Notes: generated by a model from the sequence alone, not told the origin. A stretch of DNA of 64,000 bases from Nocardioides marinus (GCA_019801415.1 JAHVJD010000003.1:434001-498000), one strand, 5' to 3'; shown: positions 1 through 9,900, counted from the stretch's first letter. Made by a program: numbers and translations.

Positions 1-753
1 GCGCAACCGGTTCCCGCTGGCGACCGGATGGGGCTGCACGAATTGACCGCCACACTTGCGCAGAATGCGAACCTGCCGATGCCCAAGCTCTACCTGATCG
101 ACACGCCGCAGCCCAACGCCTTTGCGACCGGTCGCAACCCAGAGAATGCCGCCGTCGCGGTGACCACCGGCCTGTTGCAAAGCCTGTCACGGGAAGAAGT
201 GGCCGGCGTCATCGCGCATGAGCTGGCCCACATCCGCAACCACGACACCGCCATCATGACCGTGACCGCGACATTTGCCGGTGCGATCTCCATGTTGGCG
301 AATTTCGCGATGTTCTTTGGCGGCTCGCGGGAGCGCCTGGGGTTGATCGGGACGCTGTTGATGATGTTCCTGGCACCTCTGGCCGCGGCTCTGGTGCAGA
401 TGGCCATCAGTCGCACCCGGGAATACGCAGCCGACAAGGCCGGTGCCGAAATCTGCGGCGAGCCTCTGTGGCTGGCCTCGGCGCTGGAGAAGATCGCTCT
501 GGGGGCCGCTCGCATCGACAACCATGCGGCCGAGCGCAACCCGGCGACGGCGCATATGTTCATCATCAATCCCTTGCATGCCCACAAGCATGACAACCTC
601 TTTGCCACCCATCCCGCGACGGAAAACCGTGTGGCGGCGTTGCGCGCGATGGCGCGGCAGGGCGGACATACCCCGGGTCCCGGCCTGCAGCCCGGCCCCC
701 GCCGTGGCCGGTCGCAAGCGCCCGGACGTCGTGATATCGGTCCCTGGGGCTGA
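1..753 (+). CDS. htpX: Protease HtpX, 5'-truncated by window edge
   Basis: Membrane zinc metalloprotease of the M48B family that degrades damaged membrane proteins at the cytoplasmic face of the inner membrane. The frame is open from base 1, so the true start and first transmembrane segments lie upstream; the ATG at 28 is internal to the conserved region. The HEXXH zinc motif is HELAH (bases 217-231), followed by two hydrophobic segments (about 255-400) and the third-ligand motif EYAADKAG. The [15 protein letters not shown] stretch before the active site is typical of HtpX. About 250 codons are visible of a protein usually near 300 residues. The C-terminus is Arg/Pro-rich and probably disordered. 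It converges on trhO. Confidence 0.95.
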   Translation, partial: AQPVPAGDRMGLHELTATLAQNANLPMPKLYLIDTPQPNAFATGRNPENAAVAVTTGLLQSLSREEVAGVIAHELAHIRNHDTAIMTVTATFAGAISMLANFAMFFGGSRERLGLIGTLLMMFLAPLAAALVQMAISRTREYAADKAGAEICGEPLWLASALEKIALGAARIDNHAAERNPATAHMFIINPLHAHKHDNLFATHPATENRVAALRAMARQGGHTPGPGLQPGPRRGRSQAPGRRDIGPWG

Positions 754-800
754 GGCCAGGCACGACTGTCTTTGGACGCGCGCCGCCAGCCGGGTGGTGC

Positions 801-1712
801 TTAGAGCGGTATGTTGCCGAGGTGTTCTTCGCCGCGTTCACGGGCCAGCTGCATCTGCTTCTGGCGCTCGCGGAACCGGGCCTTGTCGGCCTCGGTGGTC
901 TCGTTGATGCATTGATGGCAGCTCACGCCCTGCTCGAACTCGGGGCGCGACTTGTCCTCCGGCAGGATCGGGCGGCGGCAACCGTGGCACAGCTCATGCG
1001 GGCCTTCGACCAGCCCGTGTCCGACCGACACCCGGTTGTCAAAGACGAAACACTCCCCCTGCCAGGTGCTGTTTTCCGGGGGCACTTCCTCGAGGTACCG
1101 CAGAATGCCCCCCTTCAGGTGGTAGACGTCCTCCACCCCCTGACCCAGGAGGTAGTTGGTCGACTTCTCGCAGCGGATGCCGCCGGTGCAGAACATCGCC
1201 ACGCGCTTGTTGTGGAAACGCGCCTTGTTCTCCTCCCACCACGCCGGGAAGTCGCGGAAGCTCTCGGTCTTTGGGTCGATCGCGCCCTGAAACGTGCCGA
1301 TCGCCACCTCGTAATCATTGCGGGTATCGATCACCACCACGTCGTCCTGCTGGATCAGGTCATTCCAGTCCTCGGGTTCGACGTAATTTCCGACGTTCGC
1401 CCGCGGGTCGACATCCGGCTGACCCATGGTGACGATCTCTTTCTTCAGGCGCACCTTCATCTTGCCAAAGGGGGGCTCGGTGGCGGTGGCCTCTTTCCAC
1501 TCCAGATCGGCACAGCCGGGCAGGGCGCGGATGTGGTTCAGAACCGCGTCTATGGCGCTGTGTGACCCGGCGATGGTGCCGTTTATTCCCTCCTGCGCCA
1601 GCAGCAGAGATCCCTTGACGCCTTCCGCCTGGCAAAGCGCCAGAAGCGGCGGCTTGATCGCAGCGGGATCGGAGAAATGGGTGAAGTGGTAAAGCGCGGC
1701 AATCCTGTACAT
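801..1712 (-). CDS. trhO: tRNA uridine(34) hydroxylase TrhO (YceA, rhodanese family)
   Basis: 303-residue rhodanese-domain protein. Family members hydroxylate U34 of certain tRNAs on the way to 5-(carboxy)methoxyuridine, using oxygen and not prephenate. The N-terminal ferredoxin-like part (MYRIAALYHF...) is followed by a rhodanese domain whose active loop reads FCTGGIRCEKS, with the catalytic Cys and the family Arg-Cys-Glu. The C-terminus carries two cysteine pairs (CHGC and CHQC), as in many homologues. It is a single-gene unit between htpX and the divergently transcribed pncA; the 178-base gap to pncA must hold both promoters. The identification rests on the motif and full length. Confidence 0.92.
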   Translation of the reverse strand: MYRIAALYHFTHFSDPAAIKPPLLALCQAEGVKGSLLLAQEGINGTIAGSHSAIDAVLNHIRALPGCADLEWKEATATEPPFGKMKVRLKKEIVTMGQPDVDPRANVGNYVEPEDWNDLIQQDDVVVIDTRNDYEVAIGTFQGAIDPKTESFRDFPAWWEENKARFHNKRVAMFCTGGIRCEKSTNYLLGQGVEDVYHLKGGILRYLEEVPPENSTWQGECFVFDNRVSVGHGLVEGPHELCHGCRRPILPEDKSRPEFEQGVSCHQCINETTEADKARFRERQKQMQLARERGEEHLGNIPL

Positions 1713-1890
1713 GGCTCGGCCTTAGAACCCTCGCGCGAGTAATTCAAGAGGCGAGAGGCGGCTGGCCACGGCATTAAAATGCGTGTTTCAGAGGCATCAT
1801 TGCACGTGTCGGCCCCATTTCCCCGGGGGCGGATTTCCAATCCCCGCTGAAGACGCTACATTTTGTATGTTTCAACCGGAGGAGCCGCAA

Positions 1891-2493
1891 ATGACTGAGG
1901 CGCTGATCGTCGTGGATGTGCAGAATGATTTCTGTCCCGGAGGCGCGCTGGCAGTGCCCGGCGGGGATGAGGTGGTCGCCCCGATCAATGCGATGATGGA
2001 CCGTTTCGATGCGGTGATTCTGACCCAGGACTGGCACCCTGCGGGGCATTCGTCCTTTGCCTCCTCGCATCCGGGCAAAAATCCGTTCGAGAGCATCGAA
2101 ATGCCCTATGGCACGCAGGTTCTGTGGCCCGACCACTGTGTGCAGGGGACTTCGGGCGCCGATTTCCATGCCGATCTGCGCACCGATGGCGATCTCATCA
2201 TCCGCAAGGGGTTCCGGCCGGATGTCGATAGCTACTCCGGGTTCTTCGAAAACGATCAGGCCACCCCCACCGGGCTGGAGGGCTATCTGCGCAGCCGTGG
2301 CATCACCGCGCTGACGCTGACCGGACTGGCCACGGATTTCTGCGTGGCCTACACCGCGCTGGATGCCGCCCGGCTGGGCTTTGCGGTGACCGTGGACCTG
2401 GCGGCCTGTCGCGCCATCGACATGAACGGCTCGTTGGCCGCCGCTCTCACTCATATGGAGTCAAGTGGCGTCAAGCTGCAATCACGAGTGTAG
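1891..2493 (+). CDS. pncA: Nicotinamidase PncA
   Basis: Cytosolic isochorismatase-fold hydrolase of 200 residues that converts nicotinamide to nicotinate for NAD salvage. The catalytic triad is visible: Asp9 in VVDVQNDF, Lys106 in IIRKGF and Cys151 in ATDFCVAYT. The metal-binding DWHPAGH segment is also present. The start was placed at 1891 because a GGAGG ribosome site lies just upstream; an in-frame ATG at 1867 precedes that site and is less likely. It is followed on the same strand by a histidine kinase after 57 bases and then pncB, the next enzyme of the pathway, so the three genes may form one operon. Confidence 0.93.
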   Translation: MTEALIVVDVQNDFCPGGALAVPGGDEVVAPINAMMDRFDAVILTQDWHPAGHSSFASSHPGKNPFESIEMPYGTQVLWPDHCVQGTSGADFHADLRTDGDLIIRKGFRPDVDSYSGFFENDQATPTGLEGYLRSRGITALTLTGLATDFCVAYTALDAARLGFAVTVDLAACRAIDMNGSLAAALTHMESSGVKLQSRV

Positions 2494-2550
2494 TAAAATA
2501 AACTGTCACCGGGTTAGACTGTGTTCATACCCTGTCGGCAGGATGACGTG

Positions 2551-4848
2551 ATGAACAGCACGAACGACGCCGCCTCCGGGCCGCTGGCCAGTTTCTACAT
2601 GCGCTACGACCCGGCCGCGCTTTTGCAGAGCTACGCGACCGGTCGCGTGCGCACCTTCTGGGCGCGCCAGTTCTGCATGTTCGCTGCATTTGCGGTGTTG
2701 GCGCTGGTCGCGCCACCGATCCTCGCGTTGCTGGCATTTGCGATTTCCCTGGCGGGGGATGTGCTTGATACGCTGCTGTTATCCCGTGTCGGCAGCCTTC
2801 TGCGGCGGGGCATGCGGGTCGGGCACCTGCAATGGTTGAGCTGCCTGACCGGGCTGGTGCAGGCCATGACATTTTCGGTTGCGGCGCTGGCGCCCTACTG
2901 GATCGAGCTGCCGAACCTGCCGCCGAACACGCACAACGGGCCGCTGTTCACCGTGGGCCTTGTCCTCGGTGCGGCGCTGAACACCGGCATGGTGATGCCC
3001 TACAACCCGCGGGCGGTGTTCCTCAAACTGGGGGTCTACGCCGCCTTGCCAGTGCTGATGCTGGTTCACGATTTCATCACCGCACCCAGTCTGGTGCCGA
3101 TGCACTATCTGCATCTGGGCGGGCTACTGGTGCTCTATGTATCGGGCTACTGGTTCCTGCAGTTCATCCTGCGCAACTTCGACCGTGGCCGTGAGCGGAG
3201 CCTGGCGCAGGCGCAGCAACAGGAAGAGCTGGAACAGGCCCATCACCGGCTGACCGAGCAGCAGATGCAGGCGCGACGATTGGCTCTGGTGGCGCAGAAT
3301 GCCCATGACAGCGTCATGCTGATGGACAGGGAAGGGCGCATTACCTGGGTGAATGACAGTTTCACGCGGCTGTCCGGTTACACCTTCGAGGAGGCCGTTG
3401 GCACCTTTCCCGGGGATCTTTTGAACGGCCCCGACACCGATCCGGAGACCATCCGCAAGCTTCAGCAAGGTATCCGAACCGCCCAGCCCGTCCGCATCGA
3501 GGTCTGCAATCGGCGCAAGGACGGGCAGGACATCTGGATCGAGACCAGCCAGGTGCCGGTGCTGAACCGGGATGGAGAGCTCGAGTCCCTGCTGGCCGTG
3601 GAGCGTGACGTCACCGCCGCCAAGAGACATGCCCAGCAGCTGGAGGAGGCGCGCATCGCTGCCGAAGAGGGTGACCGCGCCAAGGCGGATTTTCTGGCCA
3701 CCATGAGCCATGAAATCCGCACGCCGATGAACGGGGTGGTCGGGATGGCCCAGCTGCTGCGGGACAGCGGTCTGAACGCGGAACAGAAATCCTATGCTGA
3801 CGCGATCCTCAGTTCGGCGGACACCCTGCTGGCGCTGATCAATGACGTTCTGGACTATTCCAAGATGGAGGCCGAGGGCATCGTCCTCAACTGCGTTGAT
3901 TTCGACCTGCACGCCTGTTTCCGCTCCACGGTCCGGTTGCTGCAGCCGCAGGCCGAGGCCAAGGGGCTGGAACTGGTGCTGGAGATCGGCGAAACGGTCC
4001 CCCGGCGCCTGCACGGTGATGACCGCCGCATTCGCCAGATCCTGATGAACCTGCTGGGCAACGCCATCAAGTTCACCCCCGAGGGGCGGGTACGGGTGAT
4101 CCTGGATCTGGATCTTACGGCTGCGGCTGCCGGCGACGCGGCCCAGATGGCGGATGGGCCGCAGCCGGTTGGGGTGGTGTTTTCGGTCGCCGACACCGGC
4201 ATCGGCATCGCGCCCGAACATCTGGACAGCGTGTTCGAACGGTTTTCCCAGGCCGATGCCGCCATCAGCAGGCGCTTTGGCGGCACCGGCCTTGGCTTGA
4301 CCATCAGCCGCGGCCTGGCCGAGGCGATGGGGGGCGGGATAGCCGCGCAATCCACACTCGGAGAAGGGACCTGTTTCACCGTGCAGCTGATGCTGCAACC
4401 TTGTCAGGCAGCCCCGGTGCCGCATGCCGCGATGGCCGAGGTCGACGTTGGCGAACTGCCGTCGCTGAAGGGGCTGCGGGTTCTCGTGGCCGAGGACAAC
4501 CTCCTGAACCGCAAGCTGGTGGAAAAGTTCCTGCGCTCGGTGGACGTTGACCTGCTGTTTGCCGAGAACGGGCGGGCGGCGGTGCAGCAGTTCGAGGCGA
4601 CAGCCCCGGATGTCATCCTGATGGACATGTCGATGCCCGAAATGGATGGGCTGGAGGCCACCCGGGCCATCCGCCGCCTGCCGTTGCCGCAGCCGAGCAT
4701 CGTGGCCCTGACGGCGAATGCCTTCGCCTCGGACCGCGAGGCCTGCCTCGCGGCGGGGATGGACGACTTCATGAGCAAGCCTGTCAGTCGCCGCAAGCTG
4801 GTTGAACTGCTTGAGAAACTGGCAACCCGGCCGCGCTGCGCCGGCTGA
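2551..4848 (+). CDS. Membrane-bound hybrid sensor histidine kinase (PAS-HisKA-HATPase-REC)
   Basis: 765-residue hybrid kinase. Residues about 30-210 hold five or six hydrophobic segments without a large periplasmic loop, then a short coiled coil, a PAS domain (about 250-360), the HisKA box [15 protein letters not shown] with phospho-acceptor His387, a HATPase domain (NAIKF, DTGIGIAPE, GGTGLGL) and a C-terminal receiver with Asp692 in VILMDMSMPEMDG. No output domain is present, so a separate phosphotransfer protein or regulator is expected. The start at 2551 is chosen over an in-frame GTG at 2521. It sits between pncA and pncB with gaps of 57 and 62 bases. Its signal cannot be read from sequence; a link to NAD metabolism is inference from position only. 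Confidence 0.9.
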   Translation: MNSTNDAASGPLASFYMRYDPAALLQSYATGRVRTFWARQFCMFAAFAVLALVAPPILALLAFAISLAGDVLDTLLLSRVGSLLRRGMRVGHLQWLSCLTGLVQAMTFSVAALAPYWIELPNLPPNTHNGPLFTVGLVLGAALNTGMVMPYNPRAVFLKLGVYAALPVLMLVHDFITAPSLVPMHYLHLGGLLVLYVSGYWFLQFILRNFDRGRERSLAQAQQQEELEQAHHRLTEQQMQARRLALVAQNAHDSVMLMDREGRITWVNDSFTRLSGYTFEEAVGTFPGDLLNGPDTDPETIRKLQQGIRTAQPVRIEVCNRRKDGQDIWIETSQVPVLNRDGELESLLAVERDVTAAKRHAQQLEEARIAAEEGDRAKADFLATMSHEIRTPMNGVVGMAQLLRDSGLNAEQKSYADAILSSADTLLALINDVLDYSKMEAEGIVLNCVDFDLHACFRSTVRLLQPQAEAKGLELVLEIGETVPRRLHGDDRRIRQILMNLLGNAIKFTPEGRVRVILDLDLTAAAAGDAAQMADGPQPVGVVFSVADTGIGIAPEHLDSVFERFSQADAAISRRFGGTGLGLTISRGLAEAMGGGIAAQSTLGEGTCFTVQLMLQPCQAAPVPHAAMAEVDVGELPSLKGLRVLVAEDNLLNRKLVEKFLRSVDVDLLFAENGRAAVQQFEATAPDVILMDMSMPEMDGLEATRAIRRLPLPQPSIVALTANAFASDREACLAAGMDDFMSKPVSRRKLVELLEKLATRPRCAG

Positions 4849-4910
4849 CTGCCTTGCTCTCGTGCAGCGGGTGTCCTATCAATCCCTGACCCTGAGGAGA
4901 GAGGCCGCCG

Positions 4911-6200
4911 GTGGACATTGCAACCCGCGTCTACAATCACAAGTGGAAGATCGACCCGATCGTCCGCTCGCTGATTGATACCGATTTCTATAAGCTGCTG
5001 ATGTGTCAGTCGGTGTTTCGCAACAAGCCGGACACCACGGTGACCTTCTCGCTCATCAATCGTTCGAGCCACGTGCCCCTGGCGCGGCTGATCGACGAGG
5101 GCGAGCTGCGCGAACAGCTCGATCACATCCGCTCCTTGTCGCTGAGCCGTGGCGAAAGCACCTGGCTGCGCGGCAACACCTTCTATGGCAAGCGGCAGAT
5201 GTTCCGCCCTGACTTCATGGAGTGGTTCGAGGGGCTGCAACTGCCGCCCTACCACCTCGAACGCAAGGGCGACCAGTACGAGCTGACCTTTGAAGGCAAG
5301 TGGCACGAGGTCATGCTGTGGGAGATCCCGGCGCTGGCGGTCCTGATGGAGCTGCGCAGCCGGGCTGTCATCAACAGCATGGGCCGGTTCGAATTGCAGG
5401 TGCTGTATGCCCGCGCCATGACCCGCGTCTGGGAAAAGATCGAACAACTGCGTGAGATCGATGGCCTCTCCATCGCGGATTTCGGCACCCGCCGCCGCCA
5501 TTCCTTCCTGTGGCAGGACTGGTGCGTGCAGGCGATGATCGAAGGGCTGGGCGACAAGTTCACCGGCACCTCCAACTGTCTCATCGCCATGCGCCGCGAG
5601 GTCGAGGCGATCGGCACCAATGCGCATGAGCTGCCGATGGTCTATTCGGCGCTGGCCGAAAGCGACGCCGAGCTGGCCCAGGCGCCTTATGACGTGCTGT
5701 CCGACTGGCATGACGAGCATGAAGGCAACCTGCGCATCATCCTGCCCGACACCTACGGCACCGAAGGCTTCCTTGATCGCGCGCCCGACTGGCTGGCGGG
5801 CTGGACCGGCATCCGCATCGACAGTGGGGATCCCGCCAAGGGCGCCGAGGTGGCGATCAACTGGTGGAAGGACCGGGGCGAAGATCCGGCGCAGAAGCGG
5901 GTGATCTTCTCTGACGGTCTGGACGTCCAGCAGATCCGCGAGCTGCATGCGCAATTCGCTGACCGCACCAAGGTGTCGTTCGGCTGGGGCACGCTGCTGA
6001 CCAATGATTTCCGTGGCCTGGTGCCGGATGATGCGCTGGCCCCCTTCTCGCTGGTGTGCAAGGCGATCTCGGCCAATGGCCGTCCGACGGTGAAACTGTC
6101 GGACAACCCGGAAAAGGCAATGGGACCGGCGGCGGAGATCGAGCGGTACAAGCGCGTCTTCAGCGTCGGCGCGCAGGAGCGTCAGGACGTCATCGTCTGA
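4911..6200 (+). CDS. pncB: Nicotinate phosphoribosyltransferase PncB
   Basis: 429-residue cytosolic enzyme that joins nicotinate and PRPP to give nicotinate mononucleotide, the committed step of the Preiss-Handler pathway; it uses the product of pncA. The family motif FGTRRRHSF, which contains the phosphorylated active-site histidine, and the PRPP-contact sequence IRIDSGDPAKG are both present. Translation starts at a GTG (4911) preceded by a GAGGAGAG ribosome site about ten bases upstream. It is the third gene of the pncA-kinase-pncB row and converges on the ABC transporter block; no strong terminator is visible after it. Confidence 0.95.
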   Translation: MDIATRVYNHKWKIDPIVRSLIDTDFYKLLMCQSVFRNKPDTTVTFSLINRSSHVPLARLIDEGELREQLDHIRSLSLSRGESTWLRGNTFYGKRQMFRPDFMEWFEGLQLPPYHLERKGDQYELTFEGKWHEVMLWEIPALAVLMELRSRAVINSMGRFELQVLYARAMTRVWEKIEQLREIDGLSIADFGTRRRHSFLWQDWCVQAMIEGLGDKFTGTSNCLIAMRREVEAIGTNAHELPMVYSALAESDAELAQAPYDVLSDWHDEHEGNLRIILPDTYGTEGFLDRAPDWLAGWTGIRIDSGDPAKGAEVAINWWKDRGEDPAQKRVIFSDGLDVQQIRELHAQFADRTKVSFGWGTLLTNDFRGLVPDDALAPFSLVCKAISANGRPTVKLSDNPEKAMGPAAEIERYKRVFSVGAQERQDVIV

Positions 6201-6327
6201 GGTTAGGGTTGGCGCTGGCCGACCACGCGCCCGTCAGCGGCGGAGCATGGTGTGGCAGGTTTCGCGGGCTGGGCATTGAACCCGGCACGGCGCCGCTATG
6301 GGCATCCATCTTGGCTCGGTTTGGACC

Positions 6328-6375
6328 GGTGCCCTCAGGCTTGCCGGGCCCGGTGCACTCAGGCTTGCTGGGAAT
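6328..6375. repeat. Tandem 24-bp direct repeat at the 3' end of the ABC ATPase gene
   Basis: Two adjacent imperfect copies of a 24-base unit (6328-6351 and 6352-6375) share GGTGC, CTCAGGCTTGC and GGG. The second copy overlaps the stop and last codons of the minus-strand ATPase gene (ending HSQQA). A local duplication of the gene end is the simplest explanation. No function is claimed. Confidence 0.7.
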
Positions 6376-7966
6376 GTGCGTTCTGTTCCGGGATCTCGGG
6401 CAAGACCGGCGCGGCGGCAATCAGCTGCTGCGTGTAGGGGTGCCGGGGATTGGCAAAGATCTCCTCGGTCGCCCCCTGTTCGACAATTTCGCCACGCTGC
6501 ATCACCAGGCAGCGGTCGGTGATCGTGCGCACGACGCTGAGGTCGTGGCTGATGAACAGGTAGCTCAGGTCGTAGGCTGAGCAGAGCTCGGCCATCAGGT
6601 CCAGAATGCGGGCCCGGACGGAGACGTCCAGCGCCGAAACCGCCTCATCAAAGATGATCAGCTCCGGTCTTGTGATCAGCGCCCGCGCGATGGCGATGCG
6701 CTGGCGCTGCCCGCCCGAGAACTGGTGGATGTACTTCTGCCCGTCTTCGGGTTCCAGGCCCACCGCGGTCAGCGTTTCGGCGATCAGGTCGGCGCGGGCG
6801 CTGCCGGTTGGCGCATCATCGAGCAGGTGGAACGGCTCGCTGACCAGTCGCGCGACCCGGTGGCGCGGGTTGAAGCTGCCATAGGGGTCCTGGAAGACCA
6901 CCTGCATCTTTTGACGAATCGCGGACTTCAGATCCGGGGTGACGGCAGTGCCTGCCAGGCGAATCTCGCCTTCCTGTAGCGGCTCAAGGCCGAGAATGGC
7001 CCGTGTTAGGGTCGATTTTCCGCAACCCGACTCACCCACCAGTCCCAGCCGTTCACCGCGGTGCAGGGTGAAGCTGACGTTGTTTACGGCCCGGTAACGG
7101 CCCGGCTTGCCGAACAGCGATTCGCGCGGCGTCTTGTAGTCGCGGACGGCCCCGCGCACCTCCAGCAAGGGGTGCTGCGCCGGGGTGTCGGGCAGGGTGA
7201 CCTGGTGGTTCGAGGCGGCGAACAGCATCCGGGTATAGGGGTGGCGCATATTGCGCAGCAGCCACTGCGTCTGACCGGTCTCGACCACTTCACCATGTCG
7301 CATCACGACGATGCGATCGGCCAGATCCGCCACCACTGCCAGGTCATGGGTGATGATCAGCAGCCCCATGCCATATTCCTGAACCAGATCCTTCAGCAGC
7401 TCGAGGATCTGCGCCTGGGTGGTGACATCCAGTGCCGTTGTCGGCTCATCGGCAATCAACAGCCGCGGACGCAGCGCGATGGCCATCGCGATCACGACCC
7501 GCTGGCGCTGCCCGCCCGACAGCTCGTGTGGGTAGCGGCTCAGGGGGAACCGGTCCTGCGGCAGGCCAACCCGCTCCAGCACCTCGCAGGTGCGGACCTC
7601 GGCCTCGGCGCGCGGCATCGCCTGATGGATCAGGATCGTCTCCATCACCTGTTCGCCGATGGTCTTGAGCGGGTTCAAGGCCGTCATCGGCTCCTGGAAC
7701 ACCATGCCCACCGAGCGGCCGCGGATGGCACACATCTGCGCCTCGCTTTGCTCCAGCAGCTGGGTGCCTTCCAGCGTGACATAGCCCTTGGTCCGCGCCC
7801 GCTCGGGCAGAAGCTGCATCACCGCCAGCGCGGTCATCGATTTGCCGGATCCGCTCTCGCCGGTCACGGCGACGACCTCGCCGGGGTCGACTGTCAGCGA
7901 TACGTCCCGCAGGACGCTGAGACCGCCGATTTTCAGCGACAGGTTGGTGATGTCCAGCAGTGTCAT
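6359..7966 (-). CDS. Peptide-type ABC transporter, fused double ATP-binding protein
   Basis: 535-residue protein carrying both ATPase halves of a dipeptide/oligopeptide (Dpp/Opp/Yej type) importer in one chain. Half 1 has Walker A GESGSGKS (residues 36-43), signature LSGGQRQRV and Walker [13 protein letters not shown]. Half 2 has Walker [10 protein letters not shown], signature [15 protein letters not shown] and Walker [13 protein letters not shown], where the usual Pro-Thr after DE is replaced by Ala-Val; this variant is common in the family and keeps the catalytic Glu. Each half ends with an oligopeptide-ATPase HPYT segment. Its ATG overlaps the upstream permease stop (ATGA). It is the last gene of the minus-strand transporter operon. 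Confidence 0.93.
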   Translation of the reverse strand: MTLLDITNLSLKIGGLSVLRDVSLTVDPGEVVAVTGESGSGKSMTALAVMQLLPERARTKGYVTLEGTQLLEQSEAQMCAIRGRSVGMVFQEPMTALNPLKTIGEQVMETILIHQAMPRAEAEVRTCEVLERVGLPQDRFPLSRYPHELSGGQRQRVVIAMAIALRPRLLIADEPTTALDVTTQAQILELLKDLVQEYGMGLLIITHDLAVVADLADRIVVMRHGEVVETGQTQWLLRNMRHPYTRMLFAASNHQVTLPDTPAQHPLLEVRGAVRDYKTPRESLFGKPGRYRAVNNVSFTLHRGERLGLVGESGCGKSTLTRAILGLEPLQEGEIRLAGTAVTPDLKSAIRQKMQVVFQDPYGSFNPRHRVARLVSEPFHLLDDAPTGSARADLIAETLTAVGLEPEDGQKYIHQFSGGQRQRIAIARALITRPELIIFDEAVSALDVSVRARILDLMAELCSAYDLSYLFISHDLSVVRTITDRCLVMQRGEIVEQGATEEIFANPRHPYTQQLIAAAPVLPEIPEQNAHSQQA

Positions 7967-8778
7967 GTGCGTGCCACCCGCAGTTTCGGATCCAGATGGT
8001 CGCGCAGACCGTCACCCAGCAGGTTCAGCCCCAGCACCGTCACGATGATCGCGCAGCCCGGCACCAGCGCCAGATGCGGCGCAAAGCTGACCATGGTCTG
8101 TGCATCCGCCAGCATCCGCCCCCAGCTCGGGGTGGGCGGCTGGGCACCAAGGCCGACGTAGGACAGGCCCGCTTCGGCCAGAATTCCCAGCGAAAACTGG
8201 ATGGTGCCCTGCACGATCAGCAGGTTCGTTACATTGGGCAGGATATGCTCGGCCGAGATCCGCGCCGCGCCCTTCCCGGACACCCGCGCCGCGAGGATGA
8301 ACTCCCGCTCCCACAGCGACAGCGCCGCGCTGCGGGTGATGCGGGCAAAGACCGGGATATTGAAAATGCCGATCGCAATGATGGCGTTGATCGCGCCGGC
8401 CCCCAGCACGGCGGTGATCAGGATGGCGATCACCAGCGACGGGAAGGCAAACACCAGATCATTGCCGCGCATGATCACCTCGTCGAGCCAGCTGCCCTTG
8501 CGAGCCGCCGCTGTCAGCCCCAGTGGCACGCCAACCCCCATGCCGATGCCAACCGCCACCAGCGCCACCGCGATCGAAGTGCGCGCACCGACCATGATCA
8601 TCGACATCAGGTCGCGCCCGAAATGGTCGGTGCCCAGCCAGTGCTGCGCATTGGGCGTTTGCAGCTTGGCCGGGATGTTCATCACCGCATGGTCATACGG
8701 CGTCCACAGGAACGAGATCAGGGCCGCCAGCACCACCAGCGCCGACAAGGCGCCGCCGAGGATCAGATTGCGGGTCAT
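7963..8778 (-). CDS. Peptide-type ABC transporter permease, DppC-like
   Basis: 271-residue inner-membrane subunit of the importer. It begins MTRNLILGGALSALVVLAAL with one N-terminal transmembrane segment, then a TDHFGRDLMS motif and about five more segments typical of the OppBC C-type permease, including the cytoplasmic coupling loop (ILAARVSGKGAARI). The start at 8778 forms an ATGA overlap with the stop of the preceding permease, and its own stop overlaps the ATPase start in the same way, so translation is probably coupled. A longer open frame extends upstream but runs through the neighbouring gene and is not used. Confidence 0.92.
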   Translation of the reverse strand: MTRNLILGGALSALVVLAALISFLWTPYDHAVMNIPAKLQTPNAQHWLGTDHFGRDLMSMIMVGARTSIAVALVAVGIGMGVGVPLGLTAAARKGSWLDEVIMRGNDLVFAFPSLVIAILITAVLGAGAINAIIAIGIFNIPVFARITRSAALSLWEREFILAARVSGKGAARISAEHILPNVTNLLIVQGTIQFSLGILAEAGLSYVGLGAQPPTPSWGRMLADAQTMVSFAPHLALVPGCAIIVTVLGLNLLGDGLRDHLDPKLRVART

Positions 8779-9722
8779 GTGCGGCTCCTCAGCCGGGGGT
8801 CGACCAGCGCATAGGCCAGATCGACGAGGAAATTCACCGTGATGACGGCAAACACCAGCAGCATCACCACCGACTCCACCACGATCAGGTCGCGGGCGGA
8901 TATCGCCTGGAACACGAGACGTCCGAGACCGGGCAGGTAGAACACCTGTTCGATGATGATGGCGCCGGCCAGCAGGAAGGAAAACTGCAGCCCGATAATG
9001 GTCAGCACCGGGATCAGCGCATTGCGCAGCCCGTGCCGCCACAGCGCCTGGCGCCGGCTCAGCCCCTTGGCGCGGGCGCTGCGCATGAAATCCTCGCCCA
9101 GAATGTCCAGCAGGGCCGAGCGCATCACCCGCGTGAGGATCGCCGCCTGCGGCAGCGCCAGCGCGATCGCGGGCAGGGTCAGCGCATGCAGGCCCGCGCC
9201 GATGCCAGCCTCCCAGCCCGGAAAGCCGCCGGCGCCGAACCAGCGCAGGTTGATGGCAAAGATCAGCACCAGCATCATCGCAAACCAGAAATTGGGGACC
9301 GCCACGCCCAGCTGGGTGGCGCCCATCACCGCCATGTCACCGCCGCGGCCGCGCCGTGCGGCGGCGTAGATGCCGGCGGGAAAGGCGATCAGCGTCGACA
9401 GGGCCAGCGCGTAGACCGCCAGCGGCAGCGAGACCCAGAGCCGGTCGGCGATCATCTCGGCCACCGGCGTGCGGTAGGTGTAGGAGGTGCCGAAATCGCC
9501 CCCCAGCATGCCGGTAACCCAGGACAGGTAGCGGGCGACCTGGCCCTGATCCAGCCCCAGTTCGGCGCGCAGCGCGGCGACGGTATCGGCCTGGGCATTG
9601 ACGCCCAGCATGAAGGAGGCCGGATCTCCCGGGGCGACTTCGACCACCAGAAAGATCACCAGCGAGGCAACCGCCAGGCTGAGCAGCAGGGAAAGTAGAC
9701 GTTTGAGAGCGTAGCGCAGCAT
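8775..9722 (-). CDS. Peptide-type ABC transporter permease, DppB-like
   Basis: 315-residue permease with the standard B-type layout: transmembrane segment at residues 9-30, a long periplasmic loop, then five segments. Motifs APGDPASFMLG near the N-terminus and the coupling loop DFMRSARAKGLSRRQALWRHGLRNALIPVLT are complete. It forms the translocation pore with the DppC-like protein encoded immediately downstream (ATGA overlap). It lies 193 bases after the binding-protein gene, a gap containing a hairpin. Confidence 0.93.
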   Translation of the reverse strand: MLRYALKRLLSLLLSLAVASLVIFLVVEVAPGDPASFMLGVNAQADTVAALRAELGLDQGQVARYLSWVTGMLGGDFGTSYTYRTPVAEMIADRLWVSLPLAVYALALSTLIAFPAGIYAAARRGRGGDMAVMGATQLGVAVPNFWFAMMLVLIFAINLRWFGAGGFPGWEAGIGAGLHALTLPAIALALPQAAILTRVMRSALLDILGEDFMRSARAKGLSRRQALWRHGLRNALIPVLTIIGLQFSFLLAGAIIIEQVFYLPGLGRLVFQAISARDLIVVESVVMLLVFAVITVNFLVDLAYALVDPRLRSRT

Positions 9723-9872
9723 GAGCGTGACGTTAGGAGGCCATTTGGCAGGGGTCCAGAGGGCAGAAGAGGAAATTGCCGGAATGTCTGAAAAATTGTT
9801 CTCTGTTAATGCGTTGTGGCCTGAACAGGGTCAGGTTTTGGGCGATAGACGCACAGGTTCCACCGACTGTGG

Positions 9873-9900
9873 TCGTCGGGCAGGCGCGACCGCCCGACGA
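9873..9900 (-). terminator. Intercistronic hairpin after the binding-protein gene
   Basis: Perfect 9-base arms TCGTCGGGC (9873-9881) and GCCCGACGA (9892-9900) with a 10-base loop, 15 bases after the stop of the binding-protein gene. No T tract follows, so it is more likely an mRNA 3'-stabilising or partial termination structure. Such a structure would keep the binding-protein message more abundant than that for the membrane subunits. Confidence 0.6.
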
